A DNA stretch of 64,000 nt from Puccinellia tenuiflora (GCA_012064385.1 QRDG01000066.1:225953-289952), one strand, 5' to 3'. Positions 11,679-24,270 are shown, counted from the first letter of the stretch. Notes: generated by a model not told the origin, from the letters alone. Program-made: numbers and translations.

Positions 11679-13257
11679 CCCATGTCCTACACTAACACAA
11701 ACAATGATACAATCCCACTGGTCTAACCCCTCTCAATGCCGGTCAAATGGGTAGACGATACGATTGACTTCCGATCAATTGGTTAGGGTTTCGCCCGAAG
11801 CGGGGGCTTCAGAGCATCGTAATCCAACCAAATCATACATGGGTCCCAAATATATGTATAAAAGTGTGATGGGAGGATTAAATATGAAGCATCAAAATCC
11901 AAAGTGTGACACGCTTCACAGACGACACCTACTCTGCAGGAGAAGGTTCTGCACTCACAACTATCAAAACTCACACTTTCGGCAAACCAGAGGAAATCGT
12001 GTGACAACATCGGATAAAACTTGGCTTCATATGTTCCTATGTCCTACACTAACACAACCAAGGATACAATGCCACTGGTCTACCCCCTCTCGATGCCGGT
12101 CAAATGGGTAGACGATACGATTGACTTCCGATCAACTGGTTAGGGTTTCGCTCGAAGCGGGGGCTTCAGAGCGTCAGAGTATAACCAAATCATGCATGTG
12201 TCCCAAATATATGTATAAAAGTGTGGTGGGAGGTTTAAAGATGAAGCATCAAACTCTAAAGTGTGACACGCTTCACAGATGACACCTACTCCGCAGGAGA
12301 AGGTTTTGCAGTGACAACTCAAAACTCCCACTTTCGGCAAACCGGTGGAAATCTTGTGACAACATCGGATAAAACTTGGCTTCATATGTTCGTATGTCCT
12401 ACACTAACACAACCAAGGATACAATCCCACTGGTCTACCCCCTCTCAATGCCGGTCAAATGGGTAGACGATACGATTGACTTCCGATTAACTGGTTATAG
12501 GGTTTCACCCGAAGCGGGGGCTTCAGAGCGTCGGAATCCAACCAAATCATGCATGGGACCCAAATATATGTATAAAAGTGTGGTGGGAGGTTTAAATATG
12601 AAGCATCAAACTCCAAAGTGTGACACGCTTCACAGACGACACGTACTCCGTAGGAGAAGGTTCTACATTCATAACTCAAAACTCCCACTTTCGGCAAACC
12701 GGAGGAAATCTTGTGATAACATGGGATAAAACTGGTCTTCATATGTTCCCGGGTCCTACACTAACACAACCAAGGATACAATGCCACTGGTCTACCCCCT
12801 CTCGATGTCGGTCAAATGGGTAGATGATACGATTGACTTCCGATCAACTGGTTGGGTTTCGCCTGAAGCGGGGGCTTCAGAGTGTCAGAATCCAACCAAA
12901 TCATGCATGGGTTCCAAATATATGTATAAAAGTGTGGTAGGAGGATTAAATATGAAGCATAAAACTCCAAAGTATGACACGCTACACAGAAGACACCTAC
13001 TCCGCAGGAGAAGGTTCTGCACTCACAACTATCAAAACTCCCACTTTCGGCAAATCGGAGGAAATCTTGTGACAACATCGGATAAAACTTGGATTCATAT
13101 GTTCCTATGTCCTACACTAACACAACCAAGGATACAATCCCATTGGTCTACCCCCTCTCGATGCCGGTCAAATGGGTAGACGATACGATTGACTTCCGAT
13201 CAACTGGTTATAGGGTTTCGCTCGAAGTGGGGGCTTTAGGGTGTCGGAATCCAACCA
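11679..13257. repeat. ~356-bp satellite array, right part (about 5 monomers)
   Basis: This continues the array after the solo LTR: anchors at 11800, 12157, 12514, 12868 and 13227 keep the same 354-359-bp spacing. Subtracting the 2712 bp of insert plus duplication gives a 354-bp step across the insertion. The A/B alternation is disturbed once: 11800 and 12157 are both of the ACATCGG type. The last monomer is degenerate and breaks off at about 13257. Confidence 0.88.
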
Positions 13258-13639
13258 TTAATCTATCCATGTCGCAATTTTGGTTTTTCTCAATTGATTT
13301 TTTTAGAAATTGGTCTATATAATTTATAGATTGATTCAGATGGTCCCTTAATAACTAATTTCATAAATAGTCAATTTGTGTAAGCCATCCATCATCCATT
13401 GGACGACCAGCAATGTTTCCCGCCCACCCACGAAATTTTGCGCTGCCCACCGAAATATTCGATCTAACTTTGGCGCGTGTCCCGCGCGAACAAATTTTCG
13501 AACCCCCTCGCCGAAATTTCCCTTCCCTCAAAACCCTCCGTATCGACTTTTCCCGTCTTCTCTCGCCCCACATTTTATTTCCTTTCCTCCCAAACCCTAT
13601 AGCTCGCCGTCGACCCTATCTTCACCTCGCCGTGTAGCC
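13258..13639 (+). promoter_or_regulatory. Putative promoter and leader of the plant-transposase gene
   Basis: A TATATAAT box lies at 13316-13323. Downstream sequence is C-rich and typical of a cereal 5' leader (AAACCCTATAGCTCGCCG near 13595). No initiating ATG can be assigned with confidence because the first exon is degenerate. Confidence 0.3.
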
Positions 13640-14130
13640 TGCCGTCCCGGTCTTCCACCTCATCCCGTAGCTCGCCTTCGCGGTCTAACAGCCCGAAGTG
13701 TAGCTACCCTTCCCGGTCTTCCACCTCGTCGTCTAGGTCGCCATCAAGATCTTCCACCTCGTCGTCCAGGTCGTCGTCAAGATCTGCCACCTCGCCGTCC
13801 TGGTCGCCGCTAAGATCTGCCACCTCGTCATCCAGGTCGCCGCCAAGATCTGCCACCTCGCCGCCAAGATCTTCCACCTCGCCGTCCAGGTCGCCGTCAA
13901 GATCTGCCACCTCGCCGTCCAGTTAGTCGTCAAGTTCTTCCTCCTCGCCGTCCAGGTCGTCGTGAAGATCTACCTCCTCGCCGTCTAGGTAGCCGTCAAG
14001 TTCTTCCTCCTCGCCGTCCAGGTCGCCGCCAAGATCTGCCACCTCGACTTCCAGGTACCCGTCAGGATCTTCCACCTCGCCGTCCTGGTCGCCGCCAAGA
14101 TCTTCCACCTCGCCGTCGAGGCCACGAGTA
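13640..14130 (+). repeat. Degenerate Ser/Arg-coding tandem repeats, likely exon 1
   Basis: GC-rich ~33-36-bp units (CTCGCCGTCCAGGTCGCC-type) repeat over 400 bp. One plus-strand frame reads SRSPPRSATSPPRSSTSPSR-like Ser/Arg/Pro repeats and runs on into RPRVMVPSIKSSKKK before a donor-like GT at 14163. Three in-frame stops (about 13925, 13960 and 13990) break it. The minus-strand DLDGEVEDL acidic repeats are the antisense shadow. A basic low-complexity N-terminus would suit a nuclear DNA-binding protein, but this is inference. Confidence 0.5.
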
Positions 14131-15959
14131 ATGGTTCCCTCCATTAAAAGCAGTAAGAAAAAGTCCTGTACATGTTTGTTTAATTGTCTGTTTGTGCGCT
14201 TCTGCTTGATGAGTTCCTATGGTCAAAGTTTGCTTATTTTCCAGCTTGTATTAGGCTTAAGATCAGTTTTGCAATCCTATCAGTCTTAGGTCCGCATATT
14301 AGATTACTCATATCTGTATGTTACATCATCAGTACTACTGAACAATCAATACCAGTCCTATATTTCAGAACATAAAATACACCCCATTGAAGAACCCCCT
14401 AAATGAGTAGCTTACTTTTGTAGCTGTAACTATAATAGGTTATTAGCAAGTGTTATGTCTGTAGCTAACTTTGAGCTCTTTATTCATGTTAGGAAAACAA
14501 ACAAAACCTAGTGCAGTTTGCAACCGCAAGCGCGTCAATGCGGTTATAGTTGACTGCACAACACCTGAGACTCCAGAAGTAAAGAAAAAGACCAAACGGA
14601 CTCCACCTGCAGTACCTGCTGCCGCATCGCCATGAGCAACAAGGGCTGCACATCGCGGGACCAATCCTGTAGCTTCTGATGCTCCCGGGAATCTACCAGC
14701 CCACCAAGCCAAGAAGGTAGATACCAAACTCAAGACGCCAGTGGTCCAAGCCGAGGAGATAGCTCCTCAAATCGAGCAGGAAGCTGCCTAAGGCGAGCAA
14801 GCAGTTGCCCTAGGCGAGCAAGCAGTTGACCCTGGCCAGCTGGAAGCTGCCCAACACAAGGAGGCAGTTGACCACCGTGAGGAGGCAGCCCCCCAACGCG
14901 AGCAAGCAGTTGCTCATGGCCAGCTGGAAGCTTCCCAACACAAGGAGGCAGCTGACCACCGCGAGGAGGTAGCCCCCAACGCGAGCAAGCACCTCCCCGT
15001 GGCGAGCTGGCAGGTTCCAAAGGTGAAGAGAAAGGTTCACAAGTCGAGGAGCAAGGTGCCCGCTGCGAGGGATTAGTTTCTGATCAATGGACTGAAGATC
15101 GGCATCACTGGGGCCATGAAGGTAACATGTTGATTGAATTGGTAGGGTGTATTTACAGAAGGAAATCTAAAATGCAGAACACTAACTCTAGCAAGGCCCC
15201 TTTTTTTGTAGATGACCGAGGTGTCCCACCGGACACGTTGTGCGAATGAAAGAGGATCAGAATTGTTATTCCTGCTGGAAAGACAAGGCCAGTGGACCCA
15301 AAGATTGCTTCCAGGTATGCTTCAGCGTGTTCGGTAGCTGTGAGGGACGTTGTCCCTATCTTCCCCCATTGGAAATATTACAAAGAAAGGGGCAACATAT
15401 TTTCTGCCTACGCAAGCCATGTGTCTGGAAGATTTTTTTTGAACCTCAAAGACCCCTGGGTTCATGGATCTCTTATAATGAATCTCAAGAACCGTACAAG
15501 ACAAAGACACCATTTCCCGAAGAGCAATTTTTTTGACGCTGTTCAAGACAAGTCTATGGTTGTACGTACACCTCCTCGTGAAGTGGGAAACATGAGCGAA
15601 TCAGATTGGTGCAAGTTAATCGATAACTGGTCCACACCCCAGAAACAGGTCGTGTCTTTTTTCACTCAGCCTTGCCATCAATTCTATAATCCTGACTGTT
15701 GTTAATCTGTTCATGCTCTCTGTTCCTTTAGGTGGCTTGTCTGAAATCCACTAGAAGTAGAAAGGCCGTCCAGTTCCCTTCCGCCATAGTTTCTCGTAGC
15801 TACGAGGTTTGCTGCGATGTGGGAGAAGACGCCTTCCAACTGTTCAAAGTTATGCACAAAAGCAAGAAGCATGGATTCAGTTCGCCTATTAAAAGAGCAA
15901 TTGTAAGTCCCCTAGAATTATGTACATCTTTGTTTCTGATCAATTTATCTCAATAGAAT

Positions 15960-16440
15960 TTGTCATTTGCTAGTTCATCTATCCTTGTGATCTGCTATCT
16001 TCGTCTATATTCTCTACATGCTTATCGTCTGCTATTTTCAGCTATGTTCCTCACATGCCTGTGCTATTTTCAGCTATGTTCCTCACATGCCTGTCATCTG
16101 CTTTTTTTTCATCTCTGTTCCTTACAAGCTAGTTTAGCTGTTGTTGCATCTATGCTTGTACACGTAGATCCCTTGTCATTTCAGCATCACTAGATATGTC
16201 TGTTAAAATTTGCACTTCATCCCTTGTCATTTCAGCATGGTTTCCAACTATGTTTTGTACATGCTTGTCATCTGCTAGTCATGTACATACGTGCTGAAAA
16301 TCTATGTTCTGTAGAAGCTTGTTGTCTGCTATTTTTCATCCATGTTCCTTACATGCATTCTTGTCATCTGCTATTTCATATCAATGTTCCTTACAAGCTA
16401 GCTCAGCTGCTATTTCATCTTATGCTTTTACATGCTTTAT
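15960..16440 (+). repeat. Degenerate ~50-bp repeats in an intron
   Basis: The intron after 15902 consists of diverged copies of a unit containing CTATGTTCCTCACATGC, TTGTCATCTGCTA and TTTTCAGC (for example near 16020, 16075, 16240, 16340 and 16380). Several copies carry a pyrimidine tract plus CAG, i.e. acceptor-like sequence before the true acceptor at 16442. Confidence 0.5.
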
Positions 16441-16529
16441 AGGCTGAAATGGAAAAGAGGATGGCACCACCCACTTCAGTGGATGGTGCCAGCGCCATCA
16501 AGGAACCTCTTTCTGCTGCCGAAGCTGTC

Positions 16530-19500
16530 TGTAGCGCCCTTGCTTAGAAAAGCAATGACATTCTGTGAAATATGCTATCCCCTGGATTGAGTATGGATAG
16601 CAATTCACAAATAGATGTAATACCATGCATCAATGTCAAATAATTATTACATCGCGAGATCCATAAATAAAATATTCTTTACAAATTGCATAGCCAAAGG
16701 CTAGCTTGAATGCAAAGTTTGGCAGCGGAAACATAAGTAGCACAGAGAGCTTCATCATCTTCATGTGCCACTGGCATTCATGTTGGTTGCAAGCTCGAAA
16801 GGTAGACGTCCTCACTCGTCATCGTAATAACCTACAACATTAACGTTGCAGCCCAGGGAATTTGGGTCAATACCTTGTGACAGGCCGGCAAGTGGTACTT
16901 TGGTGGAATATAAAATGGCAAGTCTAAATCTATATGCATGTTTGGCTGGTGGAGTTAAAGGCTATTGCATAAAGCCAATTTTGTCCTACTTTTCATAAAG
17001 CTTTTTCATTTCTCAACTTTCTATAAGACGAACCGGCATGAAAACCAGTGTCTCTTCTACTCTTGTTCACCCATCAAATTTTATTTATGAAATTGGAATG
17101 AGGAGATTTTCCATCGACATCCTTGTCCAGCTGCTCAGAATTGTCCGTAACCGGGGACACGGGTATGATCATAGTTTTACACTCTCGAGAGGTTGTGCAC
17201 TTTCACCACGAGACTCAGTCAACCCATTCATACCTTAACCCTCATTTAGTGAAAAGGAAAGGAGAAGATTGAGACGAGACCTTTGGGAAACAGTCCCCTG
17301 TTCCTCTAGGCAGACCCATACCAGGGGTTCATCAGCTGAAATCCGTCGGAATCAGGTTCCTAGAACTTACTTAGTCAAGACAGAGCCATAATATCAAGTG
17401 GCTGCACTGGAATCAATCTAAACTTGGAGTGACTTAAATCCCTTTGTTCTTAGGTGGCCGTTCACAAGTGCACGTACTCAGGTATAACCATGGAAATGGC
17501 CCTGAGCAACCACTCAACTTTGACCCACCAATAGAGCAAAACCAATTGCCACCCAGGTAGTTCATTAACTTGGTAGAGTTTTTATCCTTTCATACTACAA
17601 TAAAACATTTCAGCATTGCAGTTCTAACTTCTACCAAGTGAATGGGTTCCTAAATCAACATGAATAAAGGGTGATATACTAAATAGGTCTGCATAGCAAT
17701 ATAGTAGTACACCTATCATGCATACTACTGAAATAGTCTACAATGCATATATAATAAAATAGTAGGTCTTTTATGAAAGGGTGTATGCACTTGCCTTTTG
17801 GAACTTGTCGTTGCTCACACACTCATTTTCAACGTAGCTTAAAGCTCTCCGTTCAATCTATACAATACAAACATATGACAATAAGCAACAATACAACAAC
17901 CAAAATAAACAAACATAACAACAAACATGGATAGAAATAAATATAACTAGGTTGGCGGTCCAAGCTTCAATACATGATCCCATATGCAAAAAGAATCAAT
18001 GCATTGGGTTTGGGGTTTACCATTTGGGCCAGGGGTTGGTATGAAATCAAATTTGAACATTTAAAATTTGAAAAGGTTGAAGGGTTGTTTCAAAGGTTGT
18101 AGGGATTGGTCTTGATCAAAGTGATCACACAAAAGAGTTGGTCAAAAGAGTTTTAAAAACATTATGAAACTGTGGTTTGCAAAACATTAACATTTAAATG
18201 GCCTTTGGCACACTTTCAATGTTTATGTTTCAAAAGGTGGTAGCTAGGCATGGTTTTTGGTCTCTCTGGACAAAGACAACTATTTGAAGAAGTTTTCTAA
18301 CAGAAAACAAATTAAAAGGATTTATAGAAATAAAACTATAACAAAAATACTCAATTTGAGTCTCAAATTTCTTTAACACAATAATACTGCCCCAAAATAT
18401 TTTCTATCAGTGGAATAGTGTTACACACATTCCAAGGTTTCTGGAAATATTTTATTTGCAAAATTTGAACTTATAGATTTGAAACTATGTCAAATTTACT
18501 CAAATGAATCATTTGAAATTTGAATAAATTTGTATTTGTCAAAAATGAAAACTAACAGTGCTAAAAGATTCTACATGTCGAGAGATTTTCAAAAATATAA
18601 AGTTTGCTAAATTTGGCCAAAGGGTTCAAAAGTTATGAAGGTTTGAATATACAGGGGCTTTTCTGCAAAACTGCTTATTACCCCTTTTATTTTTATTTCG
18701 GAAATAAAAATTCCAGAAAACAGGTTGTCTTGGCTTGAGCCGTGGCTATGGCTCGGCTCGGCTCTGCTCGGCTGCGGCTCGGTCTAATCCTGGCCGTTGG
18801 TTTCAGATCGAACGGTTGTGGATGCGTTGACCATACCAGGCGGCAGCTGGTCGCCGGAATTGGAGAGGACGGCGGCGCGGATGTCAACGGCGCCGGTGCT
18901 CCGGTGGTGCTCTGGCCTCGATGAGGCGCGGACGACACAAAGACGACGATGGATGTGACGGCGACGTCGATTGCTTCTGGGACGGACGAGCGGAGGCGAA
19001 CGGAGCGGCGGCGGCGGATGGCGCTCCCGGTTCTTAGCCGCACGCGTCGATTCTATGACCCTGGAGACGCACAAGATGGTCAAGGAGGTGCGTGCGGATG
19101 CACTGGTCTCATTAGACATCACGAACGGACGAGGAGACGACTCACCTTGTCGGGAACGTGGTCGCAATGGTGGTACTGCTCGGGGCTCACGGCCGTCGTG
19201 CTCCGAGAGGTCCCCTAGGTAGCTTGTGTTGTCTAGGAGGTGCGCACGGTCAAGGGGAGGAGAAAGGTCAGAGCAGAGGGAAAAGGGAACACCGGAGCTC
19301 GTCAGAGTCGAGCTCGACACGGCGGCGTCCGTGCGGCAATGGCGGCACAAATTAGGCCATCCTGGGGCGTTTTGCATAGGGCTTTTAGGTTCACACGAAA
19401 GAGGAGATCAAGGGATTTCGGTTGGAACAAACGGTGATTCATTTGGTGCTGTAAATAGTTCGCAATCAAGTCGGCAAGAAACTGAATCGTGAGACATAAC

Positions 19501-20168
19501 TCCCGTGCGGGAGGTTGAAGGTGATGATGACGTCAGCATGACATCATTTTTTTTTTCTGTTTTTCTTTTATAACTTTTGATTTAAAGCTCCAAATCAAGT
19601 CAAATAAATTTGTAAAAATTTGTAAAATTCCAAATAGTCAAAATAGACATTTAGGAACTATTTTTTATCAAAACAAAATTACAAAAATACCCTTTTGGTC
19701 AAATTTACCTTATATGGCTATTTGGGAAATTCAAATTAAGGTTTATAAATATCCCAAAATATTTAAATAAAAACCAGAGAAATAATATGAGTAATATAAT
19801 TCAAATTGATAGCTCATTTTTTTATTAAAATAATTTAAGATAAAACATTTTATAAACAGAGCTTGGAAAAAATGTTTAATTCATTTTCACAAATAATTTA
19901 GGGTTTATAATATCCCCATATTATTTATTTGAAAACCAAATATCCAAGGTGGAAAGTACTATTTGAAAACTCTTTTAAATATTTTATTTCCAAAACTTTA
20001 AAGTTTAGATTGGAAGACAAAGGAGTATTTAATTTAAAGTATAACTTTGAAGATGTTAAAACAATCTTCTATAAAATCTTTTCTTGATTTTTGGAGACTT
20101 TAATTAATTATTAACAAAAGTTTAAATTTTTGTGATTTTTAAAACATTCCAAAATTTGGGATGTTACA
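16530..20168 (-). mobile_element. 3.6-kb solo-LTR-like element in last exon
   Basis: On the minus strand it begins TGTAACATCCC (from 20168) and ends with a TACA terminus at 16530 (plus-strand TGTAGCGCCC). The 5-bp duplication CTGTC (16525-16529, 20169-20173) is perfect and its removal restores the host codons GCT-GTC-GCG-GAC. It is homologous over its ends and middle to 53409-56808, for example the CTCAGAATTGTCCGTAACCG segment near 17130 and 54145. A GC-rich core (18720-19480) sits between AT-rich arms. No gag, pol, primer site or polypurine tract is seen, so a solo LTR of a Gypsy family is likeliest. Confidence 0.8.
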
Positions 20169-20506
20169 CTGTCGCGGACGTGTTGTGTATGGCCAATCGA
20201 AAGCCTAATTTCCTGAAGACCATAGGTGTGATAACAAGCCGTACAAGAGCAACAAAGCCTCAACTTGAGCTTCAATTTGATTCTGAGAGAAAAGGGAGGC
20301 AGGAACTGCAGTGTGCAGTTGTTGAGTTGAAGCAGGTGAAGGAACAAGCCGATGCAGAATGGATCCAATATCAACAATAATTGCACCGCATGATGAATGA
20401 ACAAGAAGATATGAAGAAGCGTCAACTATCCTACATTACCATTATTGAGCAGACGTTGGCTAAAGGTCCTTCCAGAGGTGGAGATGAGTACGTAGCCCTT
20501 GGTATG

Positions 20507-21415
20507 TGTCGGGGATGAACCCCGGGTACCCTGGAGTTGGTATCTAAATGATCACATGAGAGATATATGTTAATCATAGATGAGAAACTAATAAATATAA
20601 ACGAGATAGGGAAGGATCAAATAATAGCCTACCTGGGCCGAGATAGGCAGCCAGGCTCGGCTTGGGCCGACATCTCCCCTACCCGGACCGGGCAGCACGG
20701 GGAAATCCCGGATGAGCCGCTCAACCCGGCCGGCCACTCCGACATCTCCCATACCCGGTCGGGCGCCAGACCGACATCCAGTTCATCCCGGAAGACCCGG
20801 ACCAGCATCTACACTATCCATCGCTGCTAGCCAGGTACTAGGATGCCCCGGCTCGTACTTGGTACGGTGGCCAGTTGACCAAGCAGGAGCAAGACAAGGA
20901 GAGGACAGCCAGCATGGCTACAGTTACGCGAACGTGACAAGAGTACAGATGATGACGCGTGCACAGTGTTGATTAGACCCCAGTAGTCATTTTGGCTACA
21001 GTGTTGGTATAGTGACATGAGGGCCACCCCTTGTCCCCTGGGCTCTCCCTATATAAAGAGCACCAGGGGGAGAGCACTCCGGGGTGACCCGCGGGCTCAT
21101 TTCCCCCCTGACTCCTTTCTTCCTCTAGTACTAGCACTAGCCCTTCAGCTTATAGAGATAGACAAATACAGGCAAGAAACATACAACTCAAGGAGCATTT
21201 GTACATACCATATACAGAGGGAAAATACACCAAATAGGCTAGATGTTGCAGTAGGGGTTTTATCTCTTGCGAGAGCCCCGAAGCAGGGTAAATCCTCGTG
21301 TTCATTTGTTTGTTTGTGTGAGCAACTATGCTCGCTATCCCTCCCCGAATCCTCTAGCGTCCATCGGCCCCAACTCAAGCCTACCCCTAGGCATATGTTG
21401 TTCGCCACGACGACA
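20507..21415 (+). mobile_element. 5' LTR of the 20507-25251 element
   Basis: 909 bp, nearly identical to the 3' copy at 24345-25251; the near-identity implies a fairly recent insertion. The TATA box is at 21050-21057 within CTCCCTATATAAAGAGCACC. Confidence 0.88.
21050..21057 (+). promoter_or_regulatory. TATA box in 5' LTR
   Basis: TATATAAA in a GC-rich context, duplicated at the same offset in the 3' LTR (24888-24895). This is a good candidate for the element's transcription start region. Confidence 0.55.
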
Positions 21416-21417
21416 GT

Positions 21418-21435
21418 TGGCGCCCACCATGGGGC
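21418..21435 (+). other. Primer binding site, tRNA-Lys type
   Basis: TGGCGCCCACCATGGGGC begins two bases after the LTR end and matches the complement of the plant tRNA-Lys(CUU) 3' end including CCA, with one mismatch (A for G). It would prime minus-strand DNA synthesis. The tRNA sequence is remembered, not looked up. Confidence 0.7.
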
Positions 21436-23830
21436 TGGTAGTGGCGCTTGCTGGGTTAAATTCGGACGGGACCTTTTTGGTTAACTCGGGGACTCGACTC
21501 CGACATCACCCTCGGGTTAACAGATGACAAACCGACGTCTGCTGGTCAAAACCGGGATGACTTTGTCAATTCCGGGTTAAGTGGGTCAGATCCGAATTAC
21601 ACACAGCCCAAACCGAGTTAAATAAAGCCCAGGCCGGCATTCCGTTAACCCGGATGTGCCGAGTCAGGCTTCACCTCGGTGGGCCAACATCTCCAACTCG
21701 GCAGGGCGTCATCTCCCGTGTCGGCACCCGCATCTCCTCCAGCGAATCTCGGCGCCCCCATCCGCGCGAGCATGTCCGCATCTGCGCCATCCTCCTCCGG
21801 CTGCCCGCGCCTCCGCCCCGGTCGGCTGCCCCCGCCTGGCCGGCCCCGTCCCCACGCTCACCTCGGCCACGCCCGTCCGCCCTCGCTATGGCCGGCTTCG
21901 GCCCCGCCTAGGACGCCATCGCCCTGGCCGGCTCTCCGCCTCAGCCGCGCCCTGCGCCGCCTCGATCCCCTCGACCCGAGCTCACCGAAATCCGTCTTCT
22001 GCTTGCCCTGGCCGGCGGGCTCCGCGTTGACCTCGCCTTGGCCGGCTTCGGCCCCGCCTCGGCCGCCCTGGCCGGATCCGTCGCCCTAACCGGCGTCCCC
22101 CGGCCGCCTCGCACACCCGGTTGTCGTGGCCGGTTCCGGAGCCTTCCTCCATCGAGCCGTCTCTTGCAGGGAGGGGATAAGGAAGATAGAAGAGGAAAAG
22201 GAAACAGGAAGAGAGAAAAAAAAGAAAAAAAGGGAATGGTGGGGTGAGTGGTCAACAGGCGTATGGCCTGTGTCGGCCGGCTGTGTCTAGAGAAAGAAGA
22301 GAAAGAAAGAAAAAGAAAGGAGGAGAGAGAAGTGGACATGGACCAGCCGAGTAGCCTATGCCGGCAGCCGAGTAAGCTATGTCGGCAGCCAAGGGGAAAA
22401 TAGAGAGCAAAGTTTGTTGTCTCGACCAGAGCAGGCTGATGTGGAGAATAAGCATGTGTCGGCTAAGAGCTATTTGCCGAGGTTAGCAGTAGGAGTGGCC
22501 GACACGGGCGTGTCGGCTCAGAAAAAGTGACTCGGTCAGACTGAGTCTGGCCGGCATAAAAATATGCCAGCCGGGTTTGAAAAAGATGCCTCCGGCCGAA
22601 ATAAAAAAATATTATCTCGACTCCGTCTGATTGACCGATGAGCCAGGCCGAGTAAGCCATACCCGGTTTTGCACTGGCAGGAACCCTTCGTCGCGTACGC
22701 CGTTGGGCCGGCTGGACGAACTGTGCCCGAATCAGTCGCATCCGAGTAATCTAAGTCTAGCACCTCGGCTATTTGGATATCTGGACTGTGCCTTCAGCTA
22801 CGTCTCCGTCTAGTCTGCACCGACATTGCAATGTAAGTATTTACTGTATTTAGTTTTGTGCCGCGCGCGTGTGGTTAACCCGGGCAACACTCGGGGACTG
22901 CCCTGCGCTTATTTTGTTTTCCCCCGGGATCAGGCATTTCGACCCGGGGACTGCCCGTTTATTCCGGAGCTTATCTTTTCCTTGATATTAAAAGTGACTC
23001 GGGGGCTAGGCCCAAACCGAGTTTGTTTCTCCGTGCTTATATTTATTGTTGAAGTTAGCTTCCGTTGCTTATTTAGCATGACTGCTAACCCGTGCATGTT
23101 TAGTATGTCTGCACCGATATTGCAGCTACCATGTCTTTCAACACTACACGTATTAGCTGCTGTCGCTGTTATGTCTTATTAATATTACTACGGATCGTCT
23201 TTACCAAGGTTGAGTATTTATTCTGTGTATGGACTAACCGTATTTGTAAGCATGAATATAATCCCGAGTGTGAATCTATCATCGAGAATGGAATTATTAT
23301 GGGGTTATTGGTCATCTCGGATGCATCTTATCTTCATTGTGGCTTCAGAGCATATCCCGGATAATCGTTGACATTGGCTTGCCGAATCATAAATGGCATT
23401 TCATCCCGAGTTGTCGCTTATGTCGGCAAGTCAGAATATCATCACGACACTATTTCCCAGATCATCACTTATCTCAATTAGCCAAGATATCACGGCACCA
23501 TATCTCCAGATCGCCGTTTAATTCGGTGTGCAGAAATATCTCAACATCATCTCATATCTCCAGATCACCGTTTATGTCGGTTCGCCCAAAATATCATGGC
23601 TTCATACAATATCTCCGCAATCGCCATCTATTTTGGATTCGCCAAAGTATCATGGCTAGAAACTCGTGCCATTAGGTACGCAATATCTGCTAACTCGGTA
23701 TTACCAAATTATGGTGGTTCACGGTGTCGTCTGAGCCGATGGGTTGCTTGTCCGAGTGATAAGTCAAAGGAGCTAATGGACTCCATGTCAGAATCCCGAT
23801 ATAGCCAGTGTTGGCTCCATTCTGAATCAA
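21436..23830 (+). other. Interior of non-autonomous element, no coding domain
   Basis: The first ~700 bp are GC-rich and Pro/Ala-coding in all frames, followed by AT-richer sequence with recurring CATATCTCCAGATC phrases (23430-23600). No retroviral-type motif is present in any frame, and the ORFs of up to about 136 codons look like composition effects. Confidence 0.5.
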
Positions 23831-24270
23831 AACGCAAAGGCAAAAGAGTTAAAGCCTATACGCTTGCCCGGGATGCCCATGAAGGCAAGCCACCGAAAGG
23901 CGGCGTAAACGCAAAGGCAAAAGAGTTAAAGCCTATACGCGTGCCCGGGATGCCCATGAAGGCAAGCCACCAAAAGGCGGCGTAAACGCAAAGGCAAAAG
24001 AGTTAAAGCCTATATGCGTGCCCGGGATGCCCATGAAGGCAAGCCATCGAAAGGTGGCATAAACGCAAAGGCAAAAGAGTTAAAGCCTATACACGTGCCC
24101 GGTATGCCCATGAAGTCAAGCCACCAAAAGGCGGCGTAAATGCAAAGGCAAAAGAGTTAAAGCCTATACGCGTGCCAAGTATGCCCATGAGGGCAAGACG
24201 CCAAGAGGTAGCGTAAACGCAAAGGCAAAAAAGTTAAAGCCTATACGCGTGCCCGGTATGCCCATCAGGG
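23831..24270 (+). repeat. 77-bp tandem repeats near 3' LTR
   Basis: AACGCAAAGGCAAAAGAGTT recurs at 23831, 23908, 23985, 24062, 24139 and 24216, exactly 77 bp apart, with only a few substitutions; the sixth copy is incomplete. Because 77 is not a multiple of three, no frame is kept, which argues for a non-coding role or replication slippage. Confidence 0.9.

Noticed and set aside
13704..14144. Acidic DLDGEVEDL repeat proteins on the minus strand
   Set aside because: Antisense shadow of Ser/Arg-coding repeats; the plus strand runs on into the splice donor and later exons of a recognisable gene.
14730..15040. Minus-strand Gly/Leu-rich repeat ORFs
   Set aside because: Shadow of the Glu/Gln-rich repeats of the plant-transposase exon.
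16530..16563. Left border of the 3.6-kb element placed at TGTGAAATATGC (16564)
   Set aside because: That placement gives no target duplication; comparison with 53409 and 28522 moves the border to TGTAGCG at 16530, which yields the perfect CTGTC duplication.
18784..19377. 197-codon ORF in the GC-rich core of the 16530 element
   Set aside because: The related element at 53409 does not keep a comparable frame, and no motif is recognisable.
23831..24270. CRISPR-like array
   Set aside because: The 77-bp units are contiguous, with no unique spacers, inside a plant LTR element.
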